64,000 nucleotides of DNA from Sorghum bicolor. Lineage: Eukaryota > Streptophyta > Magnoliopsida > Poales > Poaceae. The notes beneath the pieces were generated by a model, which was given only the letters and a program-made list of their open reading frames with translations, had not been told where the DNA came from and searched no databases. The translations under genes and the position numbers were made by a program. Each line of letters starts with the position of its first letter. The first letter of the stretch is position 1. Where the stretch lies: contig NC_012875.2 of the NCBI RefSeq assembly GCF_000003195.3, positions 21,554,842 through 21,618,841 of the forward strand, given 5' to 3'. Below are positions 37,202 through 47,036 of this stretch, one piece after another.

Positions 37202-37660
37202 GGCACATACCACGCCATCATCGGGCGCCCGGGCTACTGAAGTTCATGGCTATCCCCAACTACACCTACCTGAAGCTGAAGATGCCCGGGCCCAAGGGTG
37301 TCATCACCGTCAGCTCCTCCTACGAGCATGCGTACGAGTGCGACGTCGAGTGCGTCGAGTATGGAGAAGCCGTCGAGAACTCCACCGACCTCACTTCAAA
37401 GCTCGAGGGCCTTGCTGCAGAAGCTCCGGAACCCAAGCGTCACGCGGGCAGCTTCGAGCCGGCAGAAGGCACGAAGAAGATCCCGCTCGACCCCAACGGC
37501 TCTGACGGCAAGGTGCTGACGATCAGCGCCGACCTCGACCCCAAATAGGAAGCCGTGCTCGTCGACTTTCTCCGTGCAAACGCCGACATGTTTGCATGGA
37601 GTCCCTCGGACATGCCAGGCATACCGAGGGAAGTCGCCGAGCACTCCTTGGAAATTTGAG
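37202..37660 (+). pseudogene. pol: Tat protease to RT linker (frameshifted)
   Basis: This continues the aspartic protease region. HAIIGRPGY near 37212-37238 is the usual protease C-terminal landmark, after which a 1-bp loss near 37239 moves the reading to the next frame. That frame continues with FMAIPNYTYLKLKMPGPKG and ends at TAG 37546-37548. A further TGA follows at 37657-37659, just before the RT domain. Confidence 0.75.
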
Positions 37661-39192
37661 CCGGCTCCAAGCCAGTGAAGCAGCGGCTGCGTCGCTTTGA
37701 CGAGGAGAAACGCAAGATCATTGGCGAGGAGATCCACAAGCTTTTGACGGCCGGATTCATCAAGGAGGTTCACCATCCCGACTGGTTAGCAAACCCTATA
37801 CTAGTTAAGAAAAAGAATGGGAAGATGAGGATGTGTGTCGATTACACGAGTTTAAATAAAGCATGTCCAAAAGTTCCTTTCCTTTTGCCACGCATTGATC
37901 AAATTGTTGACTCTACCGCGGGATGTAAAACCATTTCTTTCCTTGATGCATACTCTGGTTACCATCAAATAAAAATGAAAGAGTCCGACCAGCTCGTAAC
38001 ATCTTTCATTACGCATTTTGGGATGTATTGTTATGTGACCATGCCGTTTGGGCTCCGAAACGCTGGAGCAACATACCAGCGATGCATGCTCCATGTGTTT
38101 GGCAAGCATATAGGGTCGACGGTCGAGGCATACGTCGATGACATTATCGTCAAATCGAAGAAACGAGGCGACCTGATTCAGGACCTCGAGATCGCTTTCG
38201 GTTGTCTACGCGCCAACAAAATCAAGCTCAACCCCGAGAAGTGCGTCTTTGGCGTGCCTCGAGGCATGCTCTTGGGGTACATAGTCTCCCAACGTGGCAT
38301 CGAGGCCAATCCCGAGAAAGTCTCGGCCATTGCGAGAATGGGGCCGATTCAAGACGTCAAGGGAGTACAAAAAGTCAAGGGATGCCTGGCGGCACTAAGC
38401 TGCTTTATCTCAAGGCTAGGGGAAAAAGCGTTGCCACTGTATCGGCTCTTGAAAAAGGCTGAACATTTCTCGTGGACCCCTGAAGCCGAGGAGGCCCTCG
38501 ACAGCCTGAAGAAAACATTGACCTCCGCCCCGGTCCTAGTTCCTCCTCAGCCCGCAGAACCTTTGCTTCTGTACGTAGCTGCAATGACCCAAGTGGTCGG
38601 TGCGACAGTGGTGGTCGAAAGACAGGAGGAAGGACATGCGCTGCCGGTCCAGATGCCGGTCTACTTCATCAGCGAGGTACTATCAGAAACCAAGGTACGG
38701 TACCCACAGATCCAGAAACTAATATACGCAGTGATCCTCGCTCGACGCAAGCTACTACACTACTTCCTTGGTCACCTAATCACGGTGGTCTCGTCCTTCC
38801 CCTTGGGAGAGATCATCCGAAGTCAGGAGGCCACAGGAAGAATCGTCAAATGGTCGGTCGAGCTCATGTGTGAGACCCTCACTTATGCGCCCTGCAAAGC
38901 CATCAAATCTCAAGCTCTGGCGGACTTTGTCACGGAGTGGACGGACTCCCAGCTCCCCCTGGCTCAAGTTCAAGCGGAGCTGTGGACGATGTACTTCGAC
39001 GGATCTCTCATGAAGACGGGAGCTGGGGCAGGTCTGCTGCTCATCTCACCCCTCGGCGTCCATATGAGGTATGTCATCAGAATACATTTCGCCGCATCTA
39101 ACAATGTCGTGGAGTATGAGGCCCTTGTCAACGGGCTGAAGATCGCCATCGAGCTAGGAGTTCGGCGCCTCGACGTTCGAGGCGACTCTTAG
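37661..39192 (+). pseudogene. pol: Tat reverse transcriptase, RNase H and start of second RNase H
   Basis: This is the longest open part of the element (37675-39192). The RT core carries VDYTSLNKACPK, FLDAYSGYHQI (first Asp), MPFGLRNAGATYQ and AYVDDIIVKSKK (YVDD), so its catalytic Asp residues are present. A conventional RNase H domain follows at about 38470-38900. From about 38985, MYFDGSLMKTGAGAGLLL and NNVVEYEALVNGL belong to an additional archaeal-type RNase H, typical of the Tat lineage. TAG at 39190-39192 stops it. The segment 37795-38035 is clearly more AT-rich than its flanks. Confidence 0.88.
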
Positions 39193-39524
39193 CTTGTCAT
39201 CGACCAAGTAATGAAGGCCTCGAGCTGCCACGATCCAAAATGGAGGTATACTGCAAGGAGGTACGTCGACTCGAGGATAAATTCCACGGCCTCGAGCTCG
39301 TCCACATCGCCCGACGCTACAACGAGGCGGCCGACGAACTGGCCAAAATCGCGTCAACTCGAGGCACGGTCCCGCCCGACGCATGCTCGAGAGATCTGTA
39401 CGAGCCATCCGTCGACTTGAGGTCGGGGGCTGACGTCGAAACCACCGCCCCCCATCCTGCCGACGCTATCGAAGCCCTGCTGGCGGCAGCAGAAGTAATG
39501 GAAGTGGAACAGCGTCCCGGTTGA
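39193..39524 (+). pseudogene. pol: End of second RNase H and linker (frameshifted)
   Basis: After the stop the old frame gives LVIDQVMKASSCHDPK, then breaks near 39238. The next frame continues with VRRLEDKFHGLELVHIARRY and NEAADELAKIAS, the end of the archaeal-type RNase H. TGA at 39522-39524 ends it before the integrase. Confidence 0.8.
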
Positions 39525-40774
39525 CCGTTCGACTGGCGCACGCCATTTCTCGATTGCCTGATTCGATGCGAGCTACCGGAAGATCGATCCGAGGCTCGCC
39601 GTATCGCTCGACAGGCCAAATCATACGTAATCTACGGCAAAAGCAAGGAACTATATCGACGAAGCCCGACCGGGATCTTGCAGCGCTGCATTACCATAGA
39701 AGAAGGCCGAAAGCTCCTCGAGGATCTACACTCAGGGGCTTGCGGCCACCACGCTGCTCCATGGACCCTTGTAGGGAACGCTTTCCGACAAGGCTTCTAC
39801 TGGCCAACGGCCGTAGCTGACGCCACAGAACTCGTGCGCTCGTGCCACGGGTGTCAATTCTATGCCAAGCAGACCCATCTTCCTGCTCATGCTCTCCAGA
39901 TGATCCCCATCACGTGGCCGTTTGCGATATGGGGTCTTGACCTCGTAGGCCCTCTACAAAAAGTGGCAGGGGGGTACACCCATTTGCTGGTGGCCATCGA
40001 CAAATTCTCCAAATGGATCGAGGCTCGACCCATCACGAACATCCGCTCTGAGCAGGCCGTCCTCTTCTTCACCGACATCATCCACCGGTTTGGGATACCC
40101 AACGTCATCATCACCAACAACGACACCCAGTTCACTGGCAAAAAGTTCATGGACTTCTGTGACCGGCATCACATCCGTGTGAACTGGTCCGCAGTTGCTC
40201 ATCCTCGAACTAACGGCCAGGTCAAGCGTGCCAACGGCATGATATTGCAGGGGCTCAAGCCAAGAATCTACAACCAGTTGAAGAAATTTGGGAAGAAATG
40301 GGTCGAAGAGCTCTCTTTAGTCCTATGGAGTCTAAGGACGACGCCTAGCAGGGCCACAAAATATACCCCATTCTTCATGGTCTACGGCTCCAAGGCTGTG
40401 CTTCCAACAGACCTAGAGTATGGGTCACCCCGACTCAAGGCCTACAACGAGCAGACGAACAAGGAGACTCGAGAGAACGCGGTCGACAGCTCGAGGAAGC
40501 TCGAGACATGGCCCTCCTCAACTCCGCTAGGTACCAGCAGAAGCTTCGATGCTATCACGACAAGCACGTGCACAAAAGGGATCTGAACGTGGGCGACCTC
40601 GTCCTACGGCGGCGACAAAGCAACCAATGACGCCACAAGCTGACCCCACCATGGGAAGGCCCATACGTGGTGGCTGAGGTCCTGAAGCTAGGGACGTACA
40701 AGCTCGCGGACGAAAAAGGGGCGGTCTTCACCAACGCGTGGAACATCGAACAGCTATGTCGATTCTACCCCTAG
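39525..40774 (+). pseudogene. pol: Tat integrase, catalytically degraded
   Basis: The integrase would insert the cDNA. An HHCC-type finger lies near 39730-39870 (ending CHGCQFYAK). The first catalytic Asp is in IWGLDLVGP. The second should be Asp but is Asn (codon AAC at 40116-40118, in ITNNDTQF), and the catalytic Glu is Lys (AAG at 40224-40226, in NGQVKRANG). Both fit G-to-A changes. A frameshift near 40475 separates the C-terminal part, recognisable as LTPPWEGPYVVAEVL and FTNAWNIEQLCRFYP, which ends at TAG 40772-40774. The enzyme is dead even if frames were ignored. Confidence 0.88.
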
Positions 40775-40834
40775 AGTTTCGAAGTTTATGTTCCCATGTA
40801 CATTGTGTTCCGAGATACCATGAATGAATGCATG

Positions 40835-40840
40835 AATAAA
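40835..40840 (+). terminator. Possible poly(A) signal after pol
   Basis: AATAAA lies 60 bp beyond the integrase stop. Full-length LTR-element RNA should end in the 3' LTR, so any use here would give a shortened RNA. The signal is weak evidence alone. Confidence 0.3.
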
Positions 40841-40897
40841 CAAGATCCTTTCCTCGAGTAATTTACTTTTTCGCCGGTCAAGGTCTCAACGTTGGAA

Positions 40898-40935
40898 GGG
40901 AGTACCAACTATGACCCATCATAGTCGATACTCCC
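40898..40935. other. Strong stem-loop between convergent units
   Basis: GGGAGTA and ACTATGA on the left pair with TCATAGT and TACTCCC on the right, with 3-nt symmetric internal loops and a 4-nt CCCA end loop. All 14 outer and inner pairs are perfect, unusual in otherwise decayed DNA. Its role is unknown; RNA 3'-end formation is one possibility. Confidence 0.6.
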
Positions 40936-41286
40936 TCGGGGGCTAACAGGGGGGACCCCCCCAAGTTCCTAAAAACCAAACGATTTTTTCTTTTCTATAA
41001 GTATACCTCGCACGGTCGAGTCGTAAAGGCACCTCGATCCCCTTAAGGGCCGAGAGACGATGAGCCTGAGAACCCCTACGCCCCCGGGCTATGGTAACTC
41101 TACTCACTCCCTCACCCTCGAGGCAATCAAGGTCGCCTTAGCAAAAGACCAAATGAGGAAACAAAGGAATTTCGAACACAAAAGATAAGCAGATATTCAC
41201 AAATCATAAGGACCAATCGAGGCACAATGTATCACTTAATAAGTACTTTACAATGGGCCTGGGCACCCAGAATAGGCTCGCAGGCC

Positions 41287-41765
41287 TCAGTCCGTGTCTC
41301 GGCCCTCACCGCCATCGTCCGCGCCCGAGCCAGTCTCGGGAGGAAGCACTTCTGGCTCGAACAGCTTCGCCAGCCTTTCCCCAGGGGCCTCCGCGTCGTC
41401 GATCAAGGCGTGGAGCCTCTCCTCGTTCTCTGCATCGGTCTTAGAAATATTGGTAACGAAACCGTGGGACACCACCTCCATATCGTAGGAAAAGCCTGAG
41501 CAGACAACCGCCATTGCCCGCTTCACCCCGGTATGAAGGGCGTCCCGCACTCGGTCCCTGACCGTGGCACCCAGGTAGCACAACTGATCGACCAGCGCGT
41601 CGCCACGAGCCACCTCCATCGACTCGTCCACAGGCTCGAGTTCCCAGGAGGCCGAGAGATCGCTTATCGCAGTCCGCAGCCGATCGTTCAAAGCGACCTC
41701 CCCCTCGAGCTGAGCCTTGGCGGAGCGGGCATCGACTTGAGCAGCTAGAAGCTCATCTTTAAGCC
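41287..41765 (-). pseudogene. Antisense gene last exon
   Basis: After the acceptor it reads LKDELLAAQVDARSAKAQLE and continues open to TGA at 41287-41289. The C-terminus is acidic (ETGSGADDGGEGRDTD). It includes AMAVVCSGFSYDMEVVSHGF, a moderately hydrophobic stretch resembling the ends of other Tat antisense proteins. No domain name can be given. Confidence 0.7.
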
Positions 41766-41840
41766 CTACAAAGACCGACACAGAGAAGTTAGACAACACA
41801 AAACATGCCTTGGAAAAGAAACACGATAGCAGAAACATAC
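41766..41840 (-). other. Intron of the antisense gene (75 bp)
   Basis: Minus strand GTATGTTTCTGC to GTCTTTGTAG. The body is T-rich (TGTGTTGTCTAACTTCTC, with CTAAC as a plausible branch point). This is the most convincing of the four introns. Confidence 0.75.
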
Positions 41841-42500
41841 CGCGAATCTTCTCCTCCAGAGCCGTATTCTCGCCAACCAAGTCGGTGTTGGCCCTCTCAA
41901 TCTCCCTGTAGGAGCACGCCAGGTCAGTGTTGGCCACTCGCAAGTCCTCGATCGCCTTGCCGCCTGCGCAATAGCTCCCTCCTTCTCCAGCAGCGCCCTC
42001 TTCAGACGATCAACCTCGTCAGAAAGCCTGCGAGAGCGAGCCCACTCCGCCTCGAGACCCTCAAGGGCCTTCTTCTTGGCCTCCTCCACGGCGCTCTGAG
42101 CGATTTTGCTCTTCACACACTCTCCCTTCATCTCTCGATAGGCCTCTCAGGCAGAGGCAAGGTCAGCCTTGATGAGACCCTTCTCCTTGTCAAGATCGGC
42201 GGCCGCGTCCTTATAAAATATGGCCTCTTCTCGGGCCTTGGACGTGGCCTCCTCTACCATCATGGTCCGCTCCCTCAGCTGCATGGCCTCTTCTGCTGCC
42301 GTCCTCGAGGCTTCCCGAGCTTCCGCCAAGGCGGCCTCCCTCTCCTTCTTCTCCTCCTCAAGCGCCACAAGCTCTTTGTAGGCCTTGAGGAGCTTCTCCT
42401 GTGACTCCAGGAGTTGGTCTTTGAGAAGAGGGAGCTGCTCCCAGCCGCCCCTCGTCGCGTGGATAAAATCCGACTTCAAGCGGGAGGTCTCTTTCAGATC
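41841..42500 (-). pseudogene. Antisense gene coiled-coil exon
   Basis: Minus-strand frames read KLLKAYKELVALEEEKKERE, AALAEAREASRTAAEEAMQL and EAEWARSRRLSDEVDRLKRA, dominated by Glu, Lys, Ala and Leu with heptad spacing: a long coiled coil. A TGA at 42147-42149 and a frame change near 41945 break it. It ends at the donor GTATGT (41840). Confidence 0.7.
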
Positions 42501-42573
42501 CTACGAACCGGTAGTCGAACAGTAAGAATACAAAACCAAACACCCTAGATAACTAAGATCCAAAGACACTTAC
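42501..42573 (-). other. Intron of the antisense gene (73 bp)
   Basis: Minus strand GTAAGTGTCTTTGG to CCGGTTCGTAG, with TTAGTTATCTAG in the middle that could hold a branch point. It separates RLGPAYF from the DLKETSRLKSDF segment. Confidence 0.68.
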
Positions 42574-43780
42574 GAAATAAGCCGGACCGAGCCTGTTGTT
42601 GACGATGTCAGACAAGAGTCCCACCACGTGCTTCATCCAGAGGCGGAGCTCCTCGAGATGTTCCCAGTTTTCGGCCTCCTTCCGATCATCCATAAAGATA
42701 TTAGGCTCTGATGGATCGGTGGAGGCCCGAATGCGGATCCGACCAGGGCCCCAGTTCTCCATCTCCTCCTCCGTGCGCGCCTGGACGCCCCGGATGAGCT
42801 CTTGGACAGTCTCGAGCGACCCCCCATGACGTTAAAACAGGTCGATAAGGGAGGGGAATCGCCCATCGTCATCTACCGTCCTCCAGGTCCCGGTCTCGCC
42901 GGTATCACCCCCGCCGGACGTCCCGGCTTCATCCTCCCCAGCGGCATTGGGATCTTCCCACGGACGTCGATCTCGAAGGAATCCACGAGCGATCCCCTCG
43001 ATGCCATAGATCGTGCCCTTGATCTCTGACTGAGGGTCCGCAGGGGTGCGCATGGCGCAGGAAAGCGCCACAACTCCGTCTGCTCGCCCTGGCTTAGCCG
43101 GGATAGAAGCAGGCGCTCTCGGACGGAGCCACACAGGGGTCGGCGGACCATAAACCAGCAGACCCTCCTCTCCGGTCTCAGGCCTCTACGGCGACGGCAG
43201 CACCGGCTGGGGCGGGCTTCGTGGTGGTGGGTCGAGCAGCTCTTCTAACTGCTGACCCTCTTGTTGTTACTGCCTCTAGAGTTCTAGCAGCTCTTGCTGC
43301 CGGTGTTGCTCCAGCAGCTCCTCGAGCCGTTCTCCTTGTTGCCGCCGCCCTTCCTCTTCTTCTTCTTCTCCTTCCCGTCACGGCTGTTGCTGCTTCTCCT
43401 GCAGCTGTTGCTGCTCCTCCTGCAGCTGTTGCTGCTCCCCCTGCAGCTGTTGCTGCTCCTCCCGCTCACGCTCTTCTTCTTCCTTCTTCCTCCTCTCCTC
43501 GACGGAGTGGAGCCCGATGGGCCAAGGCGTCCGCTTTGTGGGAGAAGCCTCGACCTCCTCATCTACGGTGTGGGCATCCTTCGAGGGCCGAGCACCACTT
43601 GACCCACCACTAACGGTAATGGGATTCCCTATGCCCCCAGACTGGGGAGGCTCGGGGGCTCCCCCTGCTCTTGGGCGCGAGGCGCCTCGATCCGCCTTGG
43701 TGACGACGGGGCGGTCTCTCCCACCGATGGACGAGGCGGGGTGCTCTCGACGCCCGTCGATGGCCGAGGTTCGGACGAAC
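42574..43780 (-). pseudogene. Antisense gene Gln-rich exon
   Basis: The minus strand encodes a low-complexity segment rich in Arg, Glu and Gln. From 43500 it reads ERRKKEEEEREREEQQQ, followed by QQQLQ-type repeats from a 21-bp tandem array (43384-43462). A stop follows at about 43378. Downstream frames are broken until MENWGPGRIRIRASTDPS and EHLEELRLWMKHVVGLL, which run to the donor at 42573. No catalytic domain is visible; the compositional style suits a coiled-coil protein. Confidence 0.6.
43384..43462 (+). repeat. 21-bp tandem repeat coding for Gln-rich repeats
   Basis: About 3.8 copies of a unit ending CTGCAGCTGTTGCTGCTCC. On the minus strand it gives repeated QQQLQ(E/G) heptads, consistent with slippage inside a coiled-coil segment. 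Confidence 0.8.
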
Positions 43781-43875
43781 CTGTGTGCGTTCAAAAATGA
43801 TACATCAGCCATCGAAGAACTCAGCACAAGAATCACCCAGTGCCAGTACCACTGGAAGGAGAACCAACCACTCAC
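43781..43875 (-). other. Intron of the antisense gene (95 bp)
   Basis: Minus strand GTGAGTGGTTGG to GCACACAG. The preceding exon reads MAKKLKVGAAPKDSG, cut upstream by the CRM LTR. The following exon begins VRTSAIDG. Confidence 0.62.
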
Positions 43876-43935
43876 CCGAGTCTTTGGGAGCCGCCCCCAC
43901 CTTGAGCTTCTTGGCCATCGAGGGTTGGGCCTATT

Positions 43936-45093
43936 TGATGAGGACATCAACACCAGCGATACATCTTCTCCTACATCCTCTCCGACACAACCTATAGCTG
44001 GTCCTACATCTCCGACACAACCTATAGCTGGTCCTACATCCTCTCCGACACAACCTATAGCTCGTCCTCTTACTCGTGCTCGTGCCCGTCAACTCAACCT
44101 TCAAGTAAGTTCAGTTTTAAACTCTTGTCAATCATATTTAGACAATGGAGACACGTGCACTTTCGTGTTGCTCAGGAATAATGGACAAGATCAGCAAGGG
44201 AAGGTTCAACTGCATTCAGAATTTGAGGCAACACCAACTTCATGGGCTGATTGCATATGGGAAGAGTGATAACTTAACAAAGGTGATTGGAGATCAGGTC
44301 CAAGCCTCCACAACATCCTCTATCAAGTTACCACGTCGCTTCTAAAGCAAGGAAACAAAGAGTCCAAACCCAACACGTTTTGGGAGTTGGATTCGGACTG
44401 GAAAATAACTCTAACTTGTATGGATCACCACGGCGTCATATGGACTCCAACTGGGACGTTCCTATACTTGTTGGAAAGCTCATGAAGTCTACTTTCCAAT
44501 GGGTCCAACCACATATCTATGCAGCTTATGAGTCGGGCGCAGTCCTTGTTTTTGTGCCGACACCTTTTTCTGTTTGGTGCTGCGTCACCCTATTTTGGAC
44601 CAATGGCCCATGTATCAAGTTGAGTCCAATAGGGACGCGTCCTAGGGTTGGAGGACGACTCTAGCACCCCTTTGGTCGTCCTCCCCTCTATTTATTTACA
44701 TCTAGAGCCGCCATGAACAACTGGGTTTTGTTTAGATCAAGTTTAGCCTTCGCTACTTGCTTGTAGGCGCGCGTGCAGGATCAGCCGCCCGTCTCCTTGT
44801 CTTTGGAACCCCATTGTTGATTAAGATTCAGTTTGAAACCTTCAATTCATCTTGCAAATTCAGTGCTTGTTTCCTCGTTCTTGCTAGTTCTTCGATTGCT
44901 TGCAGGACGGGAGCCCTAGGGGCTGGTTGTCGCGCTCCACAAGATCGTGACGGCTATTGGACGTGGTGTATCGGTTGCTAAGGCGCGGTCTTGAGGGCTG
45001 TAGTCGGGCCGTGAACGTCATCTCCATCCACCAATCGAGTTATCCCCGTCTCTCATCAAAAGATCGGGCAAAAACCCTAGCGGGTTCCCATCA
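43936..45093 (+). mobile_element. Solo CRM LTR inserted in the antisense gene (1,158 bp)
   Basis: Starts TGATGAGGACATC and ends GGGTTCCCATCA, closely matching the CRM LTRs at 17462 and 22287. Flanks CTATT (43931-43935) and CTGTT (45094-45098) differ at one base, which fits a mutated target duplication. Near its start the short repeat CCGACACAACCTATAGCT occurs three times, where the other CRM copies have one such unit and two TSDTYP-coding units. It carries no internal domain, so it arose by LTR-LTR recombination. Confidence 0.88.
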
Positions 45094-45899
45094 CTGTTCG
45101 AGCGGCCGCTTCAACTTGAGGAAAGGGAAATAACATAAGAGGAGCCGTAACTCGAGAAAATGCGAAGACATCGGAAGACAAGAATCACGACGCTAAGATC
45201 TTACCCCACAGGAAGAGCGACCCGCCTGCCAGCACCCCGACCGGCTAGCTTCGAGCTGCCCCACGTCGAGACCCAAGGCCTCTCACGGGCGGGCGCAGGC
45301 TTAGGCTCGTCGTCTCCCGTCTGGCGTGCGCCAGAACTAGAACTCCCACGACCTACCTCGCCCTGGCTTGAGGCCGTCACGGCAGCACGACCGCGAGTCA
45401 GTGGCCCCGTCGTCATGGTCTTAACTCGATGGCCCGCCCCAGACGCAGGAGGAGGTTGCGGGCGGGAGACGGTCCGACCCTGCGCAGGCATAGTGGGGTA
45501 TCAGAGCGAGAGCGATGCAGAGAGGGCTCCCTTCGTTGATCGTCACTGGACCCGCTTGACGCCCCCTTAGGGGCCCCCGTCCGCGGAACGTCGACGTCGG
45601 CCTGTGGCGGGCCCTCGAGGATTTTGTCCAGGCGAGCCACCATCCCCTCGGAGTCGTCGCTATCGTCGTCCCCATCGTTGCCATCGTCTTCGTCAAGAGA
45701 TTCCTCCTCAAATTCTCCCCTCTGCCTCGACTTCGCGCTGGCGTTTCTCGAGCGCTTGTCGCTCGAGATTCTTCTTCTTTTCCTTTTTCTTTTCTAAATC
45801 CTTCTTGGATTTCTATTTCTCCGTGGACTCGCGCCTCTTATCACGATCGGTGTCGTTCTCTTTTACCGGAGGTCTCGAGGACCGAGCGTCGATCGAGCC
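45094..45899 (-). pseudogene. Antisense gene middle exons, heavily degraded
   Basis: The 5' part on the minus strand encodes GSIDARSSRPPVKENDTDRDK, then a Lys/Glu-rich coiled-coil-like stretch (LEKKKEKKKNLERQALEKR) interrupted by stops such as the TAG after RRESTEK. The rest shows GC-rich, Arg/Pro-rich frames with no domain I recognise. The block ends at the CRM LTR insertion site CTGTT (45094-45098). Confidence 0.5.
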
Positions 45900-45971
45900 C
45901 TGAGAAAACGGAAGTAAGTCCCGGAAAAAGACGAAAAGATAAGTGTCGAATAACGACAGAGAAAGGCTCAC
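45900..45971 (-). other. Intron of the antisense gene (72 bp)
   Basis: Minus strand GTGAGCCTTTCTC to TTTTCTCAG. The sequence between is T-rich, and the flanking exon frames (DLV and GSIDARSS) join as coding-like sequence. Confidence 0.65.
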
Positions 45972-46904
45972 CAGGTCAACCGACCCCTCATCGGGCCTCA
46001 TGGGGAAGCCGTTGACCCGCTCAGGCTGAAAATCACCTGCGACGGTCGCTCGGACTCTGGCGGCGACCTCGTCATCCGTGGGCGCCACATTAGACATCCG
46101 GCACATCTCGAGGTCGCGAGATGAAACGCCAGGGCCCATCTCGTCTATCCTCAGCGGCCGAGACATCAACGGGAATACCCGTCGATGGTGGACGACCGAG
46201 AGGACAAGCACAGCGGTCAGGCCGTCCTCACGAAGTTTCTTCAAGGCGTCGAGGATGGGACGGAGCTGCGATTGGAGGGTCTTGACGACGCCATAGTTCT
46301 AGTGGTCCGGACGCTCCGAGATCAAGCGCCCGGTGTAGTCGGGGAAGAGGACGTCGTCATTTCACAGGTAGAACCACTGGGAGTCCCACCCGGCGTGGTT
46401 CGACGTAAGCCCGACCGGGTTGTACTCTCGAGGCTCCTCCGCCTTGCCAGTCTTCAGCACCAGGTTGAGGCAGCCAGCCCGCACCGGATTCCTCACCCCT
46501 ATGGTCCCACTAGGGGCGTTGAAGAGCTCACCCCGGTACAGGTGGAGCCACAGGTCCCAGTGCGGCATCATCCCAAGGTAGCCCTTGCACACCGCTGCGA
46601 AAACTGCCACGGCGGTGATGGCGTTCGGCAAAAAATGCTGGAGCTCCACACCATAATGGTGGCAGAGTGCCCCCATAAAACGGTTCGAAGGGGAGCCCAG
46701 GCCGTGGCGGTGGAACTTGGCGAAGGAGACCATGTAGCCCTTGGGCGGTCTTGGTTTCCGGTGGTCCGCCACTGGCGCGATCCACTCCGGCCGCGACGAG
46801 GAAACGCGGGGGCGCAGGAGCCCCTCCCTCTCGAGCTCCAACAGCCGGCGCTCTGTCATCGACGACGGGCGCCAGTCGTCGACAGCGATGAGTCTCACCG
46901 GCAT
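45972..46904 (-). pseudogene. Antisense gene exon 1 (Transposase_28-like)
   Basis: One frame from ATG 46904 with TGA at 46362-46364 and a TAG near 46299. Both sit in contexts that fit C-to-T or G-to-A change from sense codons. After the stops the same frame continues to RRVFPLMSRPLRIDEMGPG and RVNGFPMRPDEGSVDLV, then meets the donor GTGAGC. An upstream in-frame Met at 46982 is possible, but 46904 leaves a plausible leader below the TATA box at 47031. Confidence 0.72.
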
Positions 46905-47030
46905 CTTGAAAAAGGCGAGAAGGCGATGTGTGCTCGAGGGTGCGCGCGCGTGGAGACGGAGAGAAGGCAGAGGCAAGAGCAAAGGCGGAAGGCGGAAGAC
47001 AGAAGGAGTAACGGCTGGGAGATCCGGCGA

Positions 47031-47036
47031 TTTATA
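47031..47036 (-). promoter_or_regulatory. TATA box of the antisense gene
   Basis: Minus strand CCTATAAATCG lies 127 bp upstream of the ATG at 46904, in otherwise GC-rich DNA. Initiation about 30 bp downstream would give a leader of roughly 95 bp. This suggests the antisense gene had its own promoter, independent of the LTR. Confidence 0.55.

Larger units (their letters stand above)
40775..41286. other. Non-coding gap between convergent pol and antisense gene
   Basis: About 510 bp without an open frame. It holds the AATAAA at 40835, a 38-bp hairpin (40898-40935) and a GGGGGG-A-CCCCCCC run near 40949-40962. The plus-strand pol and minus-strand antisense gene end on either side of it. Confidence 0.6.
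41287..46904 (-). pseudogene. Antisense intron-containing gene of the Tat element (aORF), decayed
   Basis: Transcribed opposite to gag-pol. The likely start is MPVRLIAVDDW at 46904. The first exon (to about 45972) resembles the 'putative gypsy type transposon' family (Pfam Transposase_28): YMVSFAKFHRHGLGSPSNR, ALCHHYGVELQHFLPNAI. Later exons encode charged, Gln-rich and coiled-coil sequence and end with TGA at 41287-41289. Four introns with GT...AG ends are visible (45900-45971, 43781-43875, 42501-42573, 41766-41840). Extra antisense ORFs are established for Tat elements; their role is not. Stops (for example TGA 46362-46364) and a CRM LTR insertion at 43936 disable it. Confidence 0.75.

Noticed and set aside
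46362..46982. Host plant gene on the minus strand
   Set aside because: The Transposase_28-like family is found within Tat retrotransposons, and this copy lies between the element's pol and 3' LTR. It is an element gene, not a host gene.
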